A DNA stretch of 13,266 nt. It comes from Casimicrobiaceae bacterium. GTDB lineage: Bacteria > Pseudomonadota > Gammaproteobacteria > Burkholderiales > Casimicrobiaceae. The stretch lies in NCBI GenBank assembly GCA_955652025.1, contig CATPAO010000211.1, positions 1-13,266 on the forward strand, in the 5' to 3' direction. The stretch's first letter is position 1. Each line of letters starts with the position of its first letter. Both the position numbers and the translations under genes were made by a program. Below, in pieces: positions 1 to 7,119 of this stretch. Under the pieces are notes generated by a model, which was given only the letters and a program-made list of their open reading frames with translations, searched no databases and was not told the DNA's origin.

Positions 1-1
1 G

Positions 2-592
2 CCGCCTGCGCCGAAAGTGGAGCCGAAACCGCCGCCGCCGATGGAAAAACCCGATGTGCGCGAAGCGGAAATCGCACAGAAAGCGGAAGCTCTGCGCAAG
101 GAGCAGCAAAGGAAGGAAGCCGAGGCGAAGAAGCAGGAGGAGAAGCATCAGGCAGACTTGCGCGACCGCCAGCAACGCGAAGTAGCGGCGATGCGCGCCC
201 TGGCCGAGCGCGAGACGCAGTCGCGTACGCAGGCGGAGCGCGAAGCGCAGTTGCGCGCGCAAGCCGAACGCGAATCGAAGGATCGCGCGCAGCGGGTCGT
301 GTCCGATTCGCGCAATCGATCGCAAGCGGACTGGATGGACAAGATCCGCGCGAAGGTGAAAAGCAACGTGATCGAGCCACCCGACCTGCCCGGCAATCCG
401 GAAGCTATTTTCGACGTCGTCCTGTTGCCGACCTGCGAGGTGCTCGAAGTCCAACTGCGAAAATCGAGCGGCGTGCGCGCCTACGACGATGCCGTGTCGC
501 GCGCCATCCTGAAGTCATCGCCGCTGCCGCGTCCGGACCGGCCGGAAGTATTTCAGCGAACGCTGCAGCTCAGGGTGCGCCCGCGCGACTGA
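2..592 (+). CDS. tolA: TolA-like cell envelope protein, 5' end missing
   Basis: This is the C-terminal part of a TolA-type protein, the periplasm-spanning link of the Tol-Pal system that couples the TolQR proton-driven motor to the outer membrane. The frame is open to the window edge, so the N-terminal membrane anchor lies outside; a GTG at 17 is only an internal codon. Visible from the left are a Pro/Lys-rich stretch, then a long charged Glu/Arg/Gln/Ala helix (about residues 12-105 counted from the GTG) predicted as coiled coil, containing a 10-residue repeat. The last 85 residues form a TolA/TonB-type C-terminal domain, starting near DKIRAKVKSNV and including VLLPTCEVLEVQLRKSSG, where TolA proteins usually carry a Gly-x-hydrophobic strand and the SSG turn. 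Only one Cys is present, whereas E. coli TolA domain III has a pair. The stop is 3 bp from the stop of the convergent downstream gene, so tolB does not follow directly. A TonB-family paralogue is the alternative. Confidence 0.8.
   Translation, partial: PPAPKVEPKPPPPMEKPDVREAEIAQKAEALRKEQQRKEAEAKKQEEKHQADLRDRQQREVAAMRALAERETQSRTQAEREAQLRAQAERESKDRAQRVVSDSRNRSQADWMDKIRAKVKSNVIEPPDLPGNPEAIFDVVLLPTCEVLEVQLRKSSGVRAYDDAVSRAILKSSPLPRPDRPEVFQRTLQLRVRPRD
206..295 (+). repeat. Three imperfect 30-bp tandem repeats inside the TolA-like helix
   Basis: Three consecutive 30-bp units at 206-235, 236-265 and 266-295 each begin with a Glu-Arg-Glu codon run and encode ERETQSRTQA, EREAQLRAQA and ERESKDRAQR. The units diverge mainly at synonymous and conservative positions. 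They sit in the predicted coiled-coil arm, so they look like local duplication that lengthens the helix. The direction of change cannot be read from one sequence. Confidence 0.7.
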
Positions 593-595
593 ACG

Positions 596-2290
596 CTACA
601 TCCGCGGCTTCTTGTCGGAAATCTGGACCGCGGTCCAACTCCAGTCGGCGCGCTGCTCGATGAGGTGCCGCAGCACCATCGTGTAGACCGAGCGGCCGGT
701 GGTGAGGATGACGTGGCGGCCGTCGGAGTACTCGGCCGTGGGCACGATCATCGTCTTGACCCGCAGCGGCTTGTCGGGCCGCGACGGCGGCGGCAGGTAT
801 AACGCGTCGAAGCGAGCGCCGATCGTCGAAACGTCGACACCGTTGACAACGAAGCCCATGTCCGCTTTCGACTCGCGCTTGGCGTGGAGCGTGATCGGCA
901 CGACGTTGTCGGCGATGATAGCGACACCGCCTTCGACCTCGTCGGGCGAAATCTTGTTCAGCCGCCGCACGACGCCGAGCAGCCATTCGGAAACGTCGGA
1001 TTGGCGCACGGCGACCAATGCGCCGAGCGAAAGCGCCTGTCCGACGCCGCCGCTGGCGCCGATCCGCAGGCCCGCGACGCTGCGATCCTTGACGTGCCAC
1101 ATCGGGTCGGTGAACGACGACAGCGAGGCTGCGATCGAATCGTGCTCATCGTGCGGCCGACGCTTGGCGGGCGCGACAGCGGCGACCGTGTAGACCTCGA
1201 TCTGCTCGTGGCTGCCGGCTTCGATCGGAACGGCGTCTTTGGTACCGCTCGACGCGAGCTCGTGGCTGATGCGCGCGAGTCCGACCCGGACGCGCGCGGT
1301 GACGCCGCACGCATGGCGTGGATCGCGACGCTTGTCGGCGTTCAAGTTCGCCGCCACCGCGGGGCGGATCTTCTCCAGAATCGCGATGCGCCGCTGATTG
1401 ATCGAAAGCGCCGGCGCACCCTCGGGCGTCTCGGCATGCCGCAACGAGGCGATCGCTCGATCGAGATGCGAGCAAACCGGCGTCGTGTCGAGATAGCGCA
1501 GCATCAGGCCGGCGTCGTTGCCGGCGGGACGCACCAATCCGGCCTTGCCGCCGACATCGACCAAGAATCCTTCCATCGAGCGCGCGACCGCGTCGAGCGA
1601 CAGGCGCCGGCTCCATCCGCGAATTTGCGCATAAGCCCAGTCGAGCTCAGCCGGCGACATGTTGCCCGAATTCAGCTGATGGATCAGCAGGACGTAGACG
1701 TATTCCTGCTCGACCGTCCATTGCGTCGTGTTCGGTCCGTGGCCCAGCACGGTCGGCACGCGATCGACGCCGAGCTCGACCGCGCGCATGTACACCTGAT
1801 GCAACTCGACCCACTTGGCGGGAATCCAACGCTCGTAGCGGAATACGCGGAGCTTCGCGTCGGTGCCGAAGAAATGAACGAGCCGCGCGAACAACAACGG
1901 AACGAGCGGCTTCCAGCGCGGGTTATTGCTCTGTTGCAACGCATGTTGCAACAACGCCTGGTAGGTCGAAACATAGCCTTGTGACAGGTCGAACGCCGCC
2001 TTCCAGATTCGGTGCGACAGTTGCGTTCCGCTGTCGGCGTTTTCGACGTACTGCTTGACGAGCTGTCTCCGGTCGGCGCCGAGCGCCGCATCGAGGAACA
2101 GCACGGCCTGCACGCGTGCGGGATCGACCGGATTGCGGGATTGGCGGAGGGTGTCGAACGCGGCCAGCACCATCTGCTGCCGCCCGATGACGTCCTGCGC
2201 GGGCAATTCGCGCAGCCACTGCGTCACCGACTTGACCGAAATCAGCGGGTCGGTGAGATCGCGGGGTCCCGCCGTCAGAAATCCGAACAT
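596..2290 (-). CDS. Conserved-type protein of unknown function with a degenerate PilZ-like C-terminal region
   Basis: A 564-residue protein with no signal peptide or clear membrane segment, so probably cytoplasmic. I do not recognise residues 1-315; they look mostly helical. Residues 321-325 read RRDPR, fitting the PilZ RxxxR motif, and residues 402-407 read DRSVAG, fitting the PilZ [D/N]xSxxG motif. The following GALVAVRQ...WLLGVVRRL segment (about 423-443) resembles the PilZ beta-barrel, in which a Trp-x-x-Gly-Val-Val-Arg strand is common. The two motifs are about 76 residues apart, far more than in a compact PilZ domain, so an insertion or a looser homologue is implied. If real, the protein would sense cyclic di-GMP; that is inference. 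The ATG at 2290 is the first start in frame and is preceded by only a weak purine stretch (GAGAG). The gene is divergent from the FKBP gene, with 121 bp between the two starts, and convergent with the TolA-like gene, 3 bp apart. Confidence 0.6.
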   Translation of the reverse strand: MFGFLTAGPRDLTDPLISVKSVTQWLRELPAQDVIGRQQMVLAAFDTLRQSRNPVDPARVQAVLFLDAALGADRRQLVKQYVENADSGTQLSHRIWKAAFDLSQGYVSTYQALLQHALQQSNNPRWKPLVPLLFARLVHFFGTDAKLRVFRYERWIPAKWVELHQVYMRAVELGVDRVPTVLGHGPNTTQWTVEQEYVYVLLIHQLNSGNMSPAELDWAYAQIRGWSRRLSLDAVARSMEGFLVDVGGKAGLVRPAGNDAGLMLRYLDTTPVCSHLDRAIASLRHAETPEGAPALSINQRRIAILEKIRPAVAANLNADKRRDPRHACGVTARVRVGLARISHELASSGTKDAVPIEAGSHEQIEVYTVAAVAPAKRRPHDEHDSIAASLSSFTDPMWHVKDRSVAGLRIGASGGVGQALSLGALVAVRQSDVSEWLLGVVRRLNKISPDEVEGGVAIIADNVVPITLHAKRESKADMGFVVNGVDVSTIGARFDALYLPPPSRPDKPLRVKTMIVPTAEYSDGRHVILTTGRSVYTMVLRHLIEQRADWSWTAVQISDKKPRM

Positions 2291-2320
2291 CCGCTCTCGC
2301 CGTGTCGTGTGGACGCGATG

Positions 2321-2335
2321 CGCGGGGGCCCCGCG
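2321..2335. repeat. GC palindrome in the divergent promoter region
   Basis: A perfect 7-bp inverted repeat, CGCGGGG then one base then CCCCGCG. It lies between the divergent PilZ-like and FKBP genes, where the -35 region for the candidate -10 box at 2343 would fall. With a one-base centre it cannot form a normal RNA hairpin, so if functional it would be a dyad DNA site. GC-rich DNA makes chance palindromes fairly common. Confidence 0.3.
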
Positions 2336-2342
2336 CGTCGGC

Positions 2343-2348
2343 TACAAT
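2343..2348 (+). promoter_or_regulatory. Candidate -10 box upstream of the FKBP gene
   Basis: TACAAT differs from the sigma-70 consensus TATAAT at one base and stands out in very GC-rich surroundings. It lies 63 bp before the FKBP start codon. No convincing -35 hexamer is found 16-18 bp upstream; that position is occupied by the palindrome at 2321-2335. The expected transcript start is about 2355. Confidence 0.35.
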
Positions 2349-2360
2349 TCATGCTCTTCG

Positions 2361-2384
2361 CGCGGCAGATATTGCCTTGCCGCG
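2361..2384 (+). repeat. Inverted repeat in the probable 5' leader of the FKBP mRNA
   Basis: CGCGGCA at 2361-2367 is exactly complementary to TGCCGCG at 2378-2384, with a 10-nt AT-richer loop. If transcription starts near 2355 this hairpin would sit at the very 5' end of the FKBP-pepN transcript. It could stabilise the message or serve as an operator. It has no T-tract, so it is not an intrinsic terminator. Confidence 0.35.
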
Positions 2385-2411
2385 ACACACTCCGTTGACC
2401 ATGAGCGTCCC

Positions 2412-2924
2412 ATGCCGCATTTAGTGTCCCTGCCATCCGTTTTCGCCTGTTCGCCCTGGCTCCGGCGACTGCTTGTCGCGGTGTCGCTGTCTTTGATCTA
2501 CTCCGTCGGAAACGCCCAGACGCCCACCGGCGCGCCGACGCCTGCCGACAAGGAACCTAGCAAGTTGAATGCCATGCCGATCACCCTTCATAAAATCGAC
2601 GTAAAACAAGGCACTGGCGCCGAAGCCGCGGCCGGAAAACCGGTGTTGGTTCATTACACTGGGTGGCTTTATGACGATTCCAAGCCTGACAAAAAAGGTG
2701 CCAAATTCGATAGCTCGCGCGACAGGAACGTGCCGTTCGACTTTTTGTTGGGTACAGGCAAGGTGATCCGCGGCTGGGATGAAGGCGTGGCCGGCATGAA
2801 AGTCGGCGGCCAGCGGACGCTGGTGATTCCTCCCGGAATGGCGTACGGAGCCCGCGGCGCCGGCGGCGTGATCCCGCCGAACGCCACGCTGATCTTCGAC
2901 GTCGAGTTGCTGGACGTTAAGTAA
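2412..2924 (+). CDS. FKBP-type peptidyl-prolyl cis-trans isomerase, exported
   Basis: Catalyses cis-trans isomerisation of Xaa-Pro bonds during protein folding. The 170-residue product starts with basic residues (WLRR at 16-19), a hydrophobic core (about 20-32) and a likely signal peptidase site after A35 (SVGNA-Q), so it should act in the periplasm. A Pro/Thr-rich linker leads to a single FKBP domain (about 61-170). The usual pocket residues are all present: Y82 in VHYTG, F99-D100, F109, V118-I119, W122 in GWDEG, Y145 and F162. There is no N-terminal dimerisation domain as in FkpA or Mip, so this is a minimal secreted FKBP. I chose the ATG at 2412 because it gives a proper signal peptide; the frame is open further upstream but overlaps the promoter region. 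An internal ATG at 2574 would give a cytoplasmic form and has no well-spaced ribosome site. The pepN gene follows 20 bp downstream, so the two are probably cotranscribed. Confidence 0.88.
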   Translation: MPHLVSLPSVFACSPWLRRLLVAVSLSLIYSVGNAQTPTGAPTPADKEPSKLNAMPITLHKIDVKQGTGAEAAAGKPVLVHYTGWLYDDSKPDKKGAKFDSSRDRNVPFDFLLGTGKVIRGWDEGVAGMKVGGQRTLVIPPGMAYGARGAGGVIPPNATLIFDVELLDVK

Positions 2925-2944
2925 CCGTTCGGCCTACGACCGCG

Positions 2945-5602
2945 ATGCTTCCGCGCGACCTCCGCGCCCCGGTCCGGCGCCGTCTCGACTATCGGCCGCC
3001 CGCGTTCGGGGTCGACGCGATCGCGCTCGAGTTCGATCTCGAACCCGCCGCCACGATCGTCACGGCGACGTTCGGCTTTCGGCGCAATCCGGACGCGGTG
3101 GCGGGCCGCCACGCACCGCTCACGCTCGACGGCGAGCAACAACAGGATGTGCGCGTCCGCCTGGACGGTCATCCGGTCGACGCCGGCCGGCTGGCTTTCG
3201 GTGACGGGACGTTGACGCTCGCCGATGCGCCGGACGCGGGGACGCTTTCGATCCGCTCGCGCATCGAGCCGGCGAGCAACATCTCGCTCGAGGGGCTGTA
3301 CGTTTCGTCGGGCGTTTTTTGCACGCAGTGCGAGCCGGAAGGCTTCCGCCGCATCACGTATTTTCCGGATCGGCCGGACGTGCTCGCGCGCTACACGGTG
3401 ACGTTACGCGCCGATCGCGCGGCCTACCCGGTGCTGCTGTCCAATGGCGATCGCATCGCGAGCGGGGCGCTTGCCGATGGCCGACACTTTGCGACGTGGC
3501 ACGACCCGTTTCCCAAGCCGAGTTATCTGTTCGCGCTGGTCGCGGGGGATCTCGCCACACTCGAAGACTCGTTCACCACGCGATCCGGGCGCAACGTTGC
3601 GCTGCGAATCTACTCGACGCCGCAGAACCTGCCGCGTTGCGCGCACGCGATGGAGTCGCTCAAGCGATCGATGCGCTGGGACGAGGAGCGCTTCGGCCGC
3701 GAATACGACCTCGACACGTTCATGATCTTCTGCGCCGACGACTTCAACATGGGTGCGATGGAGAATAAGGGTCTCAATATTTTCAACAGCCGGCTCCTGC
3801 TTGCCGATCCTCAGGTCGCCACCGACGCCGACTACAACGCGATCGAGGGCGTGATCGGTCACGAGTATTTCCACAATTGGACCGGCAACCGCGTCACCTG
3901 CCGCGACTGGTTCCAGCTGTCGCTGAAGGAAGGTCTCACCGTCTTCCGCGACCAGGAATTCTCGGGTGAAATGGGTTCGCGCGCCGTCGAGCGGATCGCC
4001 GCCGTCGAATACCTGCGCCGCGAACAGTTCGCCGAGGACGCGGGGCCGATGGCGCACCCGGTGCGGCCCGAGGAATACCAGGAGATCAACAACTTCTACA
4101 CGTCGACCGTGTACGAAAAAGGCGCGGAAGTGATCCGCATGCAGCACACGCTACTCGGGCCCGAGCGCTTCCGGCGCGGCATGGACCTGTACTTCGAGCG
4201 CCACGACGGTAACGCGGTGACATGTGACGACTTCGCGCAGGCCATGCAGGATGCGTCGGGCGTCGACCTCACCCAGTTCCGCCGCTGGTATTCGCAGGCC
4301 GGAACGCCGACGGTGAGTGTGCAAGGGCGCTACGACGCGGCCACGCGCTCGTACACGCTCGAGGTCCGCCAGGCGACGCCGGCAACGCCCGGGCAGGCGG
4401 AGAAGTTACCGTTCCACGTTCCGCTGGCGATCGGATTGCTGGGTGCGGACGGCGACGACCTGCCCTTGCGCCTCGATGGCGAGGCGACGCCGCACGGCAC
4501 GACACGGGTGCTCGACGTCACCGCGGCCGCGCAAAGGTTTCGTTTTGTCGACGTCCCCGCCCCGCCGGTTCCATCGCTCCTTCGCGGTTTCTCGGCGCCG
4601 GTCAAGGTCGCATTCGACTACACCGACGAGACGTTGGCGTTTCTGGCCGCTCACGACAGCGATGCCGTCAACCGCTGGGACGCGGCGCAGCGCTCGTTCA
4701 TTGACGCGCTATTACGGTTGGCGCGCGACCACCGCAATGGCCGGCCGCTGATATTGCCGAAGCCGTTGCGGTCGCTCGTCGGTCATCTGCTCGCCGACGT
4801 CGAAAGCGATCCGGCGCTGCTCGCGCTCGCGCTTGCGCTGCCGGACCCCGCCTATGTGGCCGCGCTGGAGCCGGTGCAGGACGTGGACGGCATCGCAGCC
4901 GCCTACGCGTTCCTGCCGCGCGCGATCGCCAAGGCGCATCGGGGTGCGTTCGAATGGGTCCGCACGCGCATTCATCCGCGCGGAGCGTACGCGAAAACGC
5001 AGGCGCAGATGGCCGCGCGGAGCCTGTCCAACGTCTGCCTGCGTTATCTGGGCGCGCTCGACGATCCGGCGGCACGCGGCGTCGCCGTCGCGCAATTCGA
5101 TCGCGCCGACAATATGACCGACATGATCGCCGCACTGGCCGCGCTGAAGGATGGTGCTTCGGCGGAGCGCGAGCGCTTGTTCGGGCGCTTCGAATCGGCA
5201 TGGCGCGAAGAGCCCCTGGTGCTCGACAAGTGGTTCGCGCTCGAGGCAAGGAGCGCTCGCATCGATACGCTCGATCGCGTCAAGGCGCTCCTGTCGCATC
5301 CGCGTTTCAACGCCAAGAATCCCAATCGCGTGCGCTCGCTGGTCGGCGCGTTCGTGCTCGGCAACTTCGTCCGCTTCAATGCCGCCGACGGATCCGGTTA
5401 TGCGTTCGCCGCCGATCAGGTGCTGGCGCTCGACACGACGAATCCGCAGCTGGCATCGACGATCGCGGGCGCGTTCGCTCTGTGGAAGCGGTTCCCGCCG
5501 CAACGGCGCGCGCTGATGTGGGCGGCGCTTTCCAGAGTCGCGCGCACGCCGGGTCTGTCGCCGGATGTGGCCGAGATCGCCAATCGGACGTTGGGTGATT
5601 GA
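2945..5602 (+). CDS. pepN: Aminopeptidase N (M1 family zinc metallopeptidase)
   Basis: Removes N-terminal residues from peptides in the cytoplasm, acting late in protein turnover and on imported peptides. The 885-residue length matches the gamma/beta-proteobacterial PepN type (E. coli about 870). No signal peptide is seen. The exopeptidase motif GAMEN is at 270-274. The zinc site HEYFH is at 306-310, with the third ligand E329 in LSLKEG, the same 23-residue spacing from the first His as in E. coli. The catalytic Tyr region NNFYTSTVYEKG is also conserved. The N-terminal LDYRPPAFGVDAIALEFDL segment aligns with the start of E. coli PepN, supporting the ATG at 2945. The C-terminal helical domain (about 550-885) is complete, with the conserved SNPNRVRSLVGAF-like segment. 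The gene lies 20 bp after the FKBP gene and lacks a strong Shine-Dalgarno, suggesting coupled expression. Every expected catalytic residue is present. Confidence 0.97.
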   Translation: MLPRDLRAPVRRRLDYRPPAFGVDAIALEFDLEPAATIVTATFGFRRNPDAVAGRHAPLTLDGEQQQDVRVRLDGHPVDAGRLAFGDGTLTLADAPDAGTLSIRSRIEPASNISLEGLYVSSGVFCTQCEPEGFRRITYFPDRPDVLARYTVTLRADRAAYPVLLSNGDRIASGALADGRHFATWHDPFPKPSYLFALVAGDLATLEDSFTTRSGRNVALRIYSTPQNLPRCAHAMESLKRSMRWDEERFGREYDLDTFMIFCADDFNMGAMENKGLNIFNSRLLLADPQVATDADYNAIEGVIGHEYFHNWTGNRVTCRDWFQLSLKEGLTVFRDQEFSGEMGSRAVERIAAVEYLRREQFAEDAGPMAHPVRPEEYQEINNFYTSTVYEKGAEVIRMQHTLLGPERFRRGMDLYFERHDGNAVTCDDFAQAMQDASGVDLTQFRRWYSQAGTPTVSVQGRYDAATRSYTLEVRQATPATPGQAEKLPFHVPLAIGLLGADGDDLPLRLDGEATPHGTTRVLDVTAAAQRFRFVDVPAPPVPSLLRGFSAPVKVAFDYTDETLAFLAAHDSDAVNRWDAAQRSFIDALLRLARDHRNGRPLILPKPLRSLVGHLLADVESDPALLALALALPDPAYVAALEPVQDVDGIAAAYAFLPRAIAKAHRGAFEWVRTRIHPRGAYAKTQAQMAARSLSNVCLRYLGALDDPAARGVAVAQFDRADNMTDMIAALAALKDGASAERERLFGRFESAWREEPLVLDKWFALEARSARIDTLDRVKALLSHPRFNAKNPNRVRSLVGAFVLGNFVRFNAADGSGYAFAADQVLALDTTNPQLASTIAGAFALWKRFPPQRRALMWAALSRVARTPGLSPDVAEIANRTLGD

Positions 5603-5625
5603 CGGCGCCGCTGGATGCCGGAGAC

Positions 5626-5673
5626 GTCCGAGTTAAGCGTCGACGCGTTCTTCGGCGACGCTTGAACTCGGAC
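5626..5673. repeat. Long imperfect inverted repeat between convergent pepN and fpr
   Basis: The left arm (5626-5642) and right arm (5656-5673) pair over 17 bp with a single bulged base in the right arm; the arms start and end with GTCCGAGTT and AACTCGGAC. The 13-nt loop ends in CTTCGG, which in RNA is the stable C(UUCG)G motif. It lies 23 bp past the pepN stop and 63 bp past the fpr stop, the right place for a bidirectional terminator. Neither side has a run of T, so it is not a classic intrinsic terminator. A 3'-end-protecting hairpin or a dispersed repeat element are alternatives. Confidence 0.6.
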
Positions 5674-5736
5674 AGTTAGTACGTCGCGGCGCTCCAAGCT
5701 CGATGGACAAGAAATTCCCGCCGCCGCGACGGACTA

Positions 5737-6492
5737 CTACCAATAGGTTTCGAGCGTGATATGCCCCGGTTCCTTGCGCCGGTGGCGCCGCATTCCGCGC
5801 ACGTTCAGCACCTTCTGCGTGTCGTCCACCATCGTCGGATTGCCGCACAGCATCGCGTGCGCGTTTTCCGGCGTCAGCGATATTCCTGTGCGCGCTTCGA
5901 GCCGCCCGTCGTCGATCGCGGCCGGAATACGCCCGGCGAGCGCGTCGGTCACGGTCTCGCGGCTCACCATCGGCACGTAGACGAACGCGCCGGAGCGCGC
6001 GCGGCCGATCGCGGCGATTTCGTCGCGATACGTGAGCTCGTTGCCGAAGCGCACCGAGTGTACGAGGACGACGCGGCCGAACTTGTTCCACGGCTCGTCG
6101 GTGCGCAGGATCGACAGGAACGGACCGATGCCGGTGCCGGTCGAAATGCACCACAGCGACTCCGCCTCGGGAATTTCCGATACGCAGAAAAACCCGTTGG
6201 CGCGCGGCAGCATCCAGACCGGCTCGGCCGGTGCGAGCGTGGCGAGTCGTGGCGACAGCGGTCCGCCGGGCACGATGATGAAATAGAACTCGTGCGGCTG
6301 CGCGTGCGGCGGGTTCACGAACGAATACGGTCGGCCCAACATCGGCTCCTTCGCGTCGGCCGGCGCCGGCAACGCCAGACGCGCGAATTGCCCGGCGGTG
6401 AATGCGACTTCCGGTGCCGATACCTGCAGCGAGAACAGCGTGTCAGTCCATTGCCGCCGGCCGGCGACACGTCCTTCGACCCATGCGGCCAT
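5737..6492 (-). CDS. fpr: Ferredoxin--NADP+ reductase
   Basis: An FAD flavoenzyme that moves electrons between NADPH and ferredoxin or flavodoxin in the cytoplasm, supporting iron-sulfur and oxidative-stress metabolism. The 251-residue length is typical of the bacterial type. The FAD-binding motif RPYS is at 54-57, the second flavin-phosphate region GGPLSPRL at 76-83, the NADP-binding glycine motif GTGIGP at 119-124, and CGNP at 216-219. The C-terminus GHITLETYW ends in an aromatic residue that stacks near the flavin, as in E. coli Fpr, which also ends in Trp. The frame is open far upstream, but that part overlaps the divergent acetyltransferase and has no family similarity; the ATG at 6492 (MAAWVEGRV) is the natural start. 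Only 33 bp separate it from the acetyltransferase start, so the two promoters must overlap. A CATAAT -10 candidate on this strand lies at 6523-6528. Confidence 0.92.
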   Translation of the reverse strand: MAAWVEGRVAGRRQWTDTLFSLQVSAPEVAFTAGQFARLALPAPADAKEPMLGRPYSFVNPPHAQPHEFYFIIVPGGPLSPRLATLAPAEPVWMLPRANGFFCVSEIPEAESLWCISTGTGIGPFLSILRTDEPWNKFGRVVLVHSVRFGNELTYRDEIAAIGRARSGAFVYVPMVSRETVTDALAGRIPAAIDDGRLEARTGISLTPENAHAMLCGNPTMVDDTQKVLNVRGMRRHRRKEPGHITLETYW

Positions 6493-6512
6493 GTCGGGAT
6501 TGTCCCACTTGG

Positions 6513-6518
6513 TAGAAT
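6513..6518 (+). promoter_or_regulatory. Candidate -10 box for a leaderless acetyltransferase transcript
   Basis: TAGAAT, one mismatch from TATAAT, ends 7 bp before the acetyltransferase ATG at 6526. That spacing would put the transcript start at or next to the ATG, as in leaderless mRNAs, and no Shine-Dalgarno is present. The nearby -35 region is not obvious. Confidence 0.4.
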
Positions 6519-6522
6519 TCGC

Positions 6523-6528
6523 ATTATG
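6523..6528 (-). promoter_or_regulatory. Candidate -10 box for fpr
   Basis: Read on the minus strand this is CATAAT within GGCATAATGC. It would give an fpr leader of about 24 nt. It overlaps the start codon of the divergent acetyltransferase, so transcription of one gene could interfere with the other. No clear -35 was found. Confidence 0.3.
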
Positions 6529-7119
6529 CCTACGCGGATTTCCACGCTCACCGCGGCCGGATCCCGCGTCCATCTCCGTCCCCCGCACCAATCCGACGCG
6601 CCCGCGTTTCTGGCGGCGGCCCGGGCGAGCCGCGCGCTGCACGGTCCGTGGGCAAAAGCGCCGGCGACGCGTGCGACGTTCGAAACGTTCGTCAAGCGTT
6701 ACGGGGGCAAGACGGAAACGCACGCCGGCTTCCTCGTCGTACGCACCGACGACGGCGCACTGGTGGGGGTCTACAACTTTTCCGAGATCGTCCGCAATGC
6801 GTTCCAGAGCGCCTATCTCGGCTATTACGCGTTCGCGCCGCAGGCCGGCGGCGGTTACATGACCGAGGGTCTGGCGCTCGCGCTCGACATCGCGTTTCGC
6901 AAGCTCAAGCTGCACCGCGTCGAGGTCAACGTGCAGCCGACGAACCGCCGGTCCCTCGCGCTGGTCGCGCGGGTCGGCTTCACGCGCGAGGGCTACTCGC
7001 GCCGCTATGTGAAGATCGCCGGACGCTGGCGCGATCACGTCCGACTCGCGATGCTCGCCGAAGACTGGCGCGATATCCGCGGCCGGATGAGCGCGCGGCC
7101 GAAAAGCGACGCGCGATGA
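6526..7119 (+). CDS. GNAT-family N-acetyltransferase, RimJ/RimL type
   Basis: Predicted to transfer an acetyl group from acetyl-CoA to an amino group; the RimJ/RimL branch includes N-terminal acetylases of ribosomal proteins and various small-molecule acetylases, so the substrate is not known. The 197-residue product opens with the typical substrate-side strand (RVHLRPPHQSDAPAFL, 14-29). The pyrophosphate-binding loop is QAGGGY at 106-111 in place of the consensus Q/R-x-x-G-x-G/A, followed by the motif A helix TEGLALALDIAF (113-124). Motif B is seen as HRVEVNVQPTNRRSLALVARVGF (130-152), with the conserved Asn140. The final GYSRRYVKIAGRWRDHV is characteristic of this branch. The start at 6526 is the first ATG beyond fpr and fits the domain; the longer open frame upstream is antisense to fpr. 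It overlaps the next gene by 4 bp (ATGA). Confidence 0.88.
   Translation: MPTRISTLTAAGSRVHLRPPHQSDAPAFLAAARASRALHGPWAKAPATRATFETFVKRYGGKTETHAGFLVVRTDDGALVGVYNFSEIVRNAFQSAYLGYYAFAPQAGGGYMTEGLALALDIAFRKLKLHRVEVNVQPTNRRSLALVARVGFTREGYSRRYVKIAGRWRDHVRLAMLAEDWRDIRGRMSARPKSDAR

Noticed and set aside
884..1984. 366-codon plus-strand open frame inside the PilZ-like gene
   Set aside because: It is antisense to a longer frame with recognisable motifs, has arginine/aspartate-rich composition typical of GC-rich shadow frames, and matches no family pattern.
2401..2424. Seven-codon ATG open frame overlapping the FKBP start
   Set aside because: It could be a leader peptide but has no Shine-Dalgarno and no codon pattern suggesting attenuation; chance is the simpler explanation.
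3404..4147. 247-codon minus-strand open frame inside pepN
   Set aside because: It lies opposite the catalytic GAMEN/HEYFH region of pepN and has no independent motif.
4712..5503. 263-codon minus-strand open frame inside pepN
   Set aside because: pepN is continuous and conserved across this stretch, so this is a shadow frame produced by high GC.
5626..5673. Reading the inverted repeat as a standard Rho-independent terminator
   Set aside because: Neither side has a run of T, so I report it as an inverted repeat and not as a terminator.
6493..7038. N-terminal extension of ferredoxin-NADP reductase
   Set aside because: It overlaps the acetyltransferase gene on the other strand; known Fpr proteins begin at the position matching 6492.
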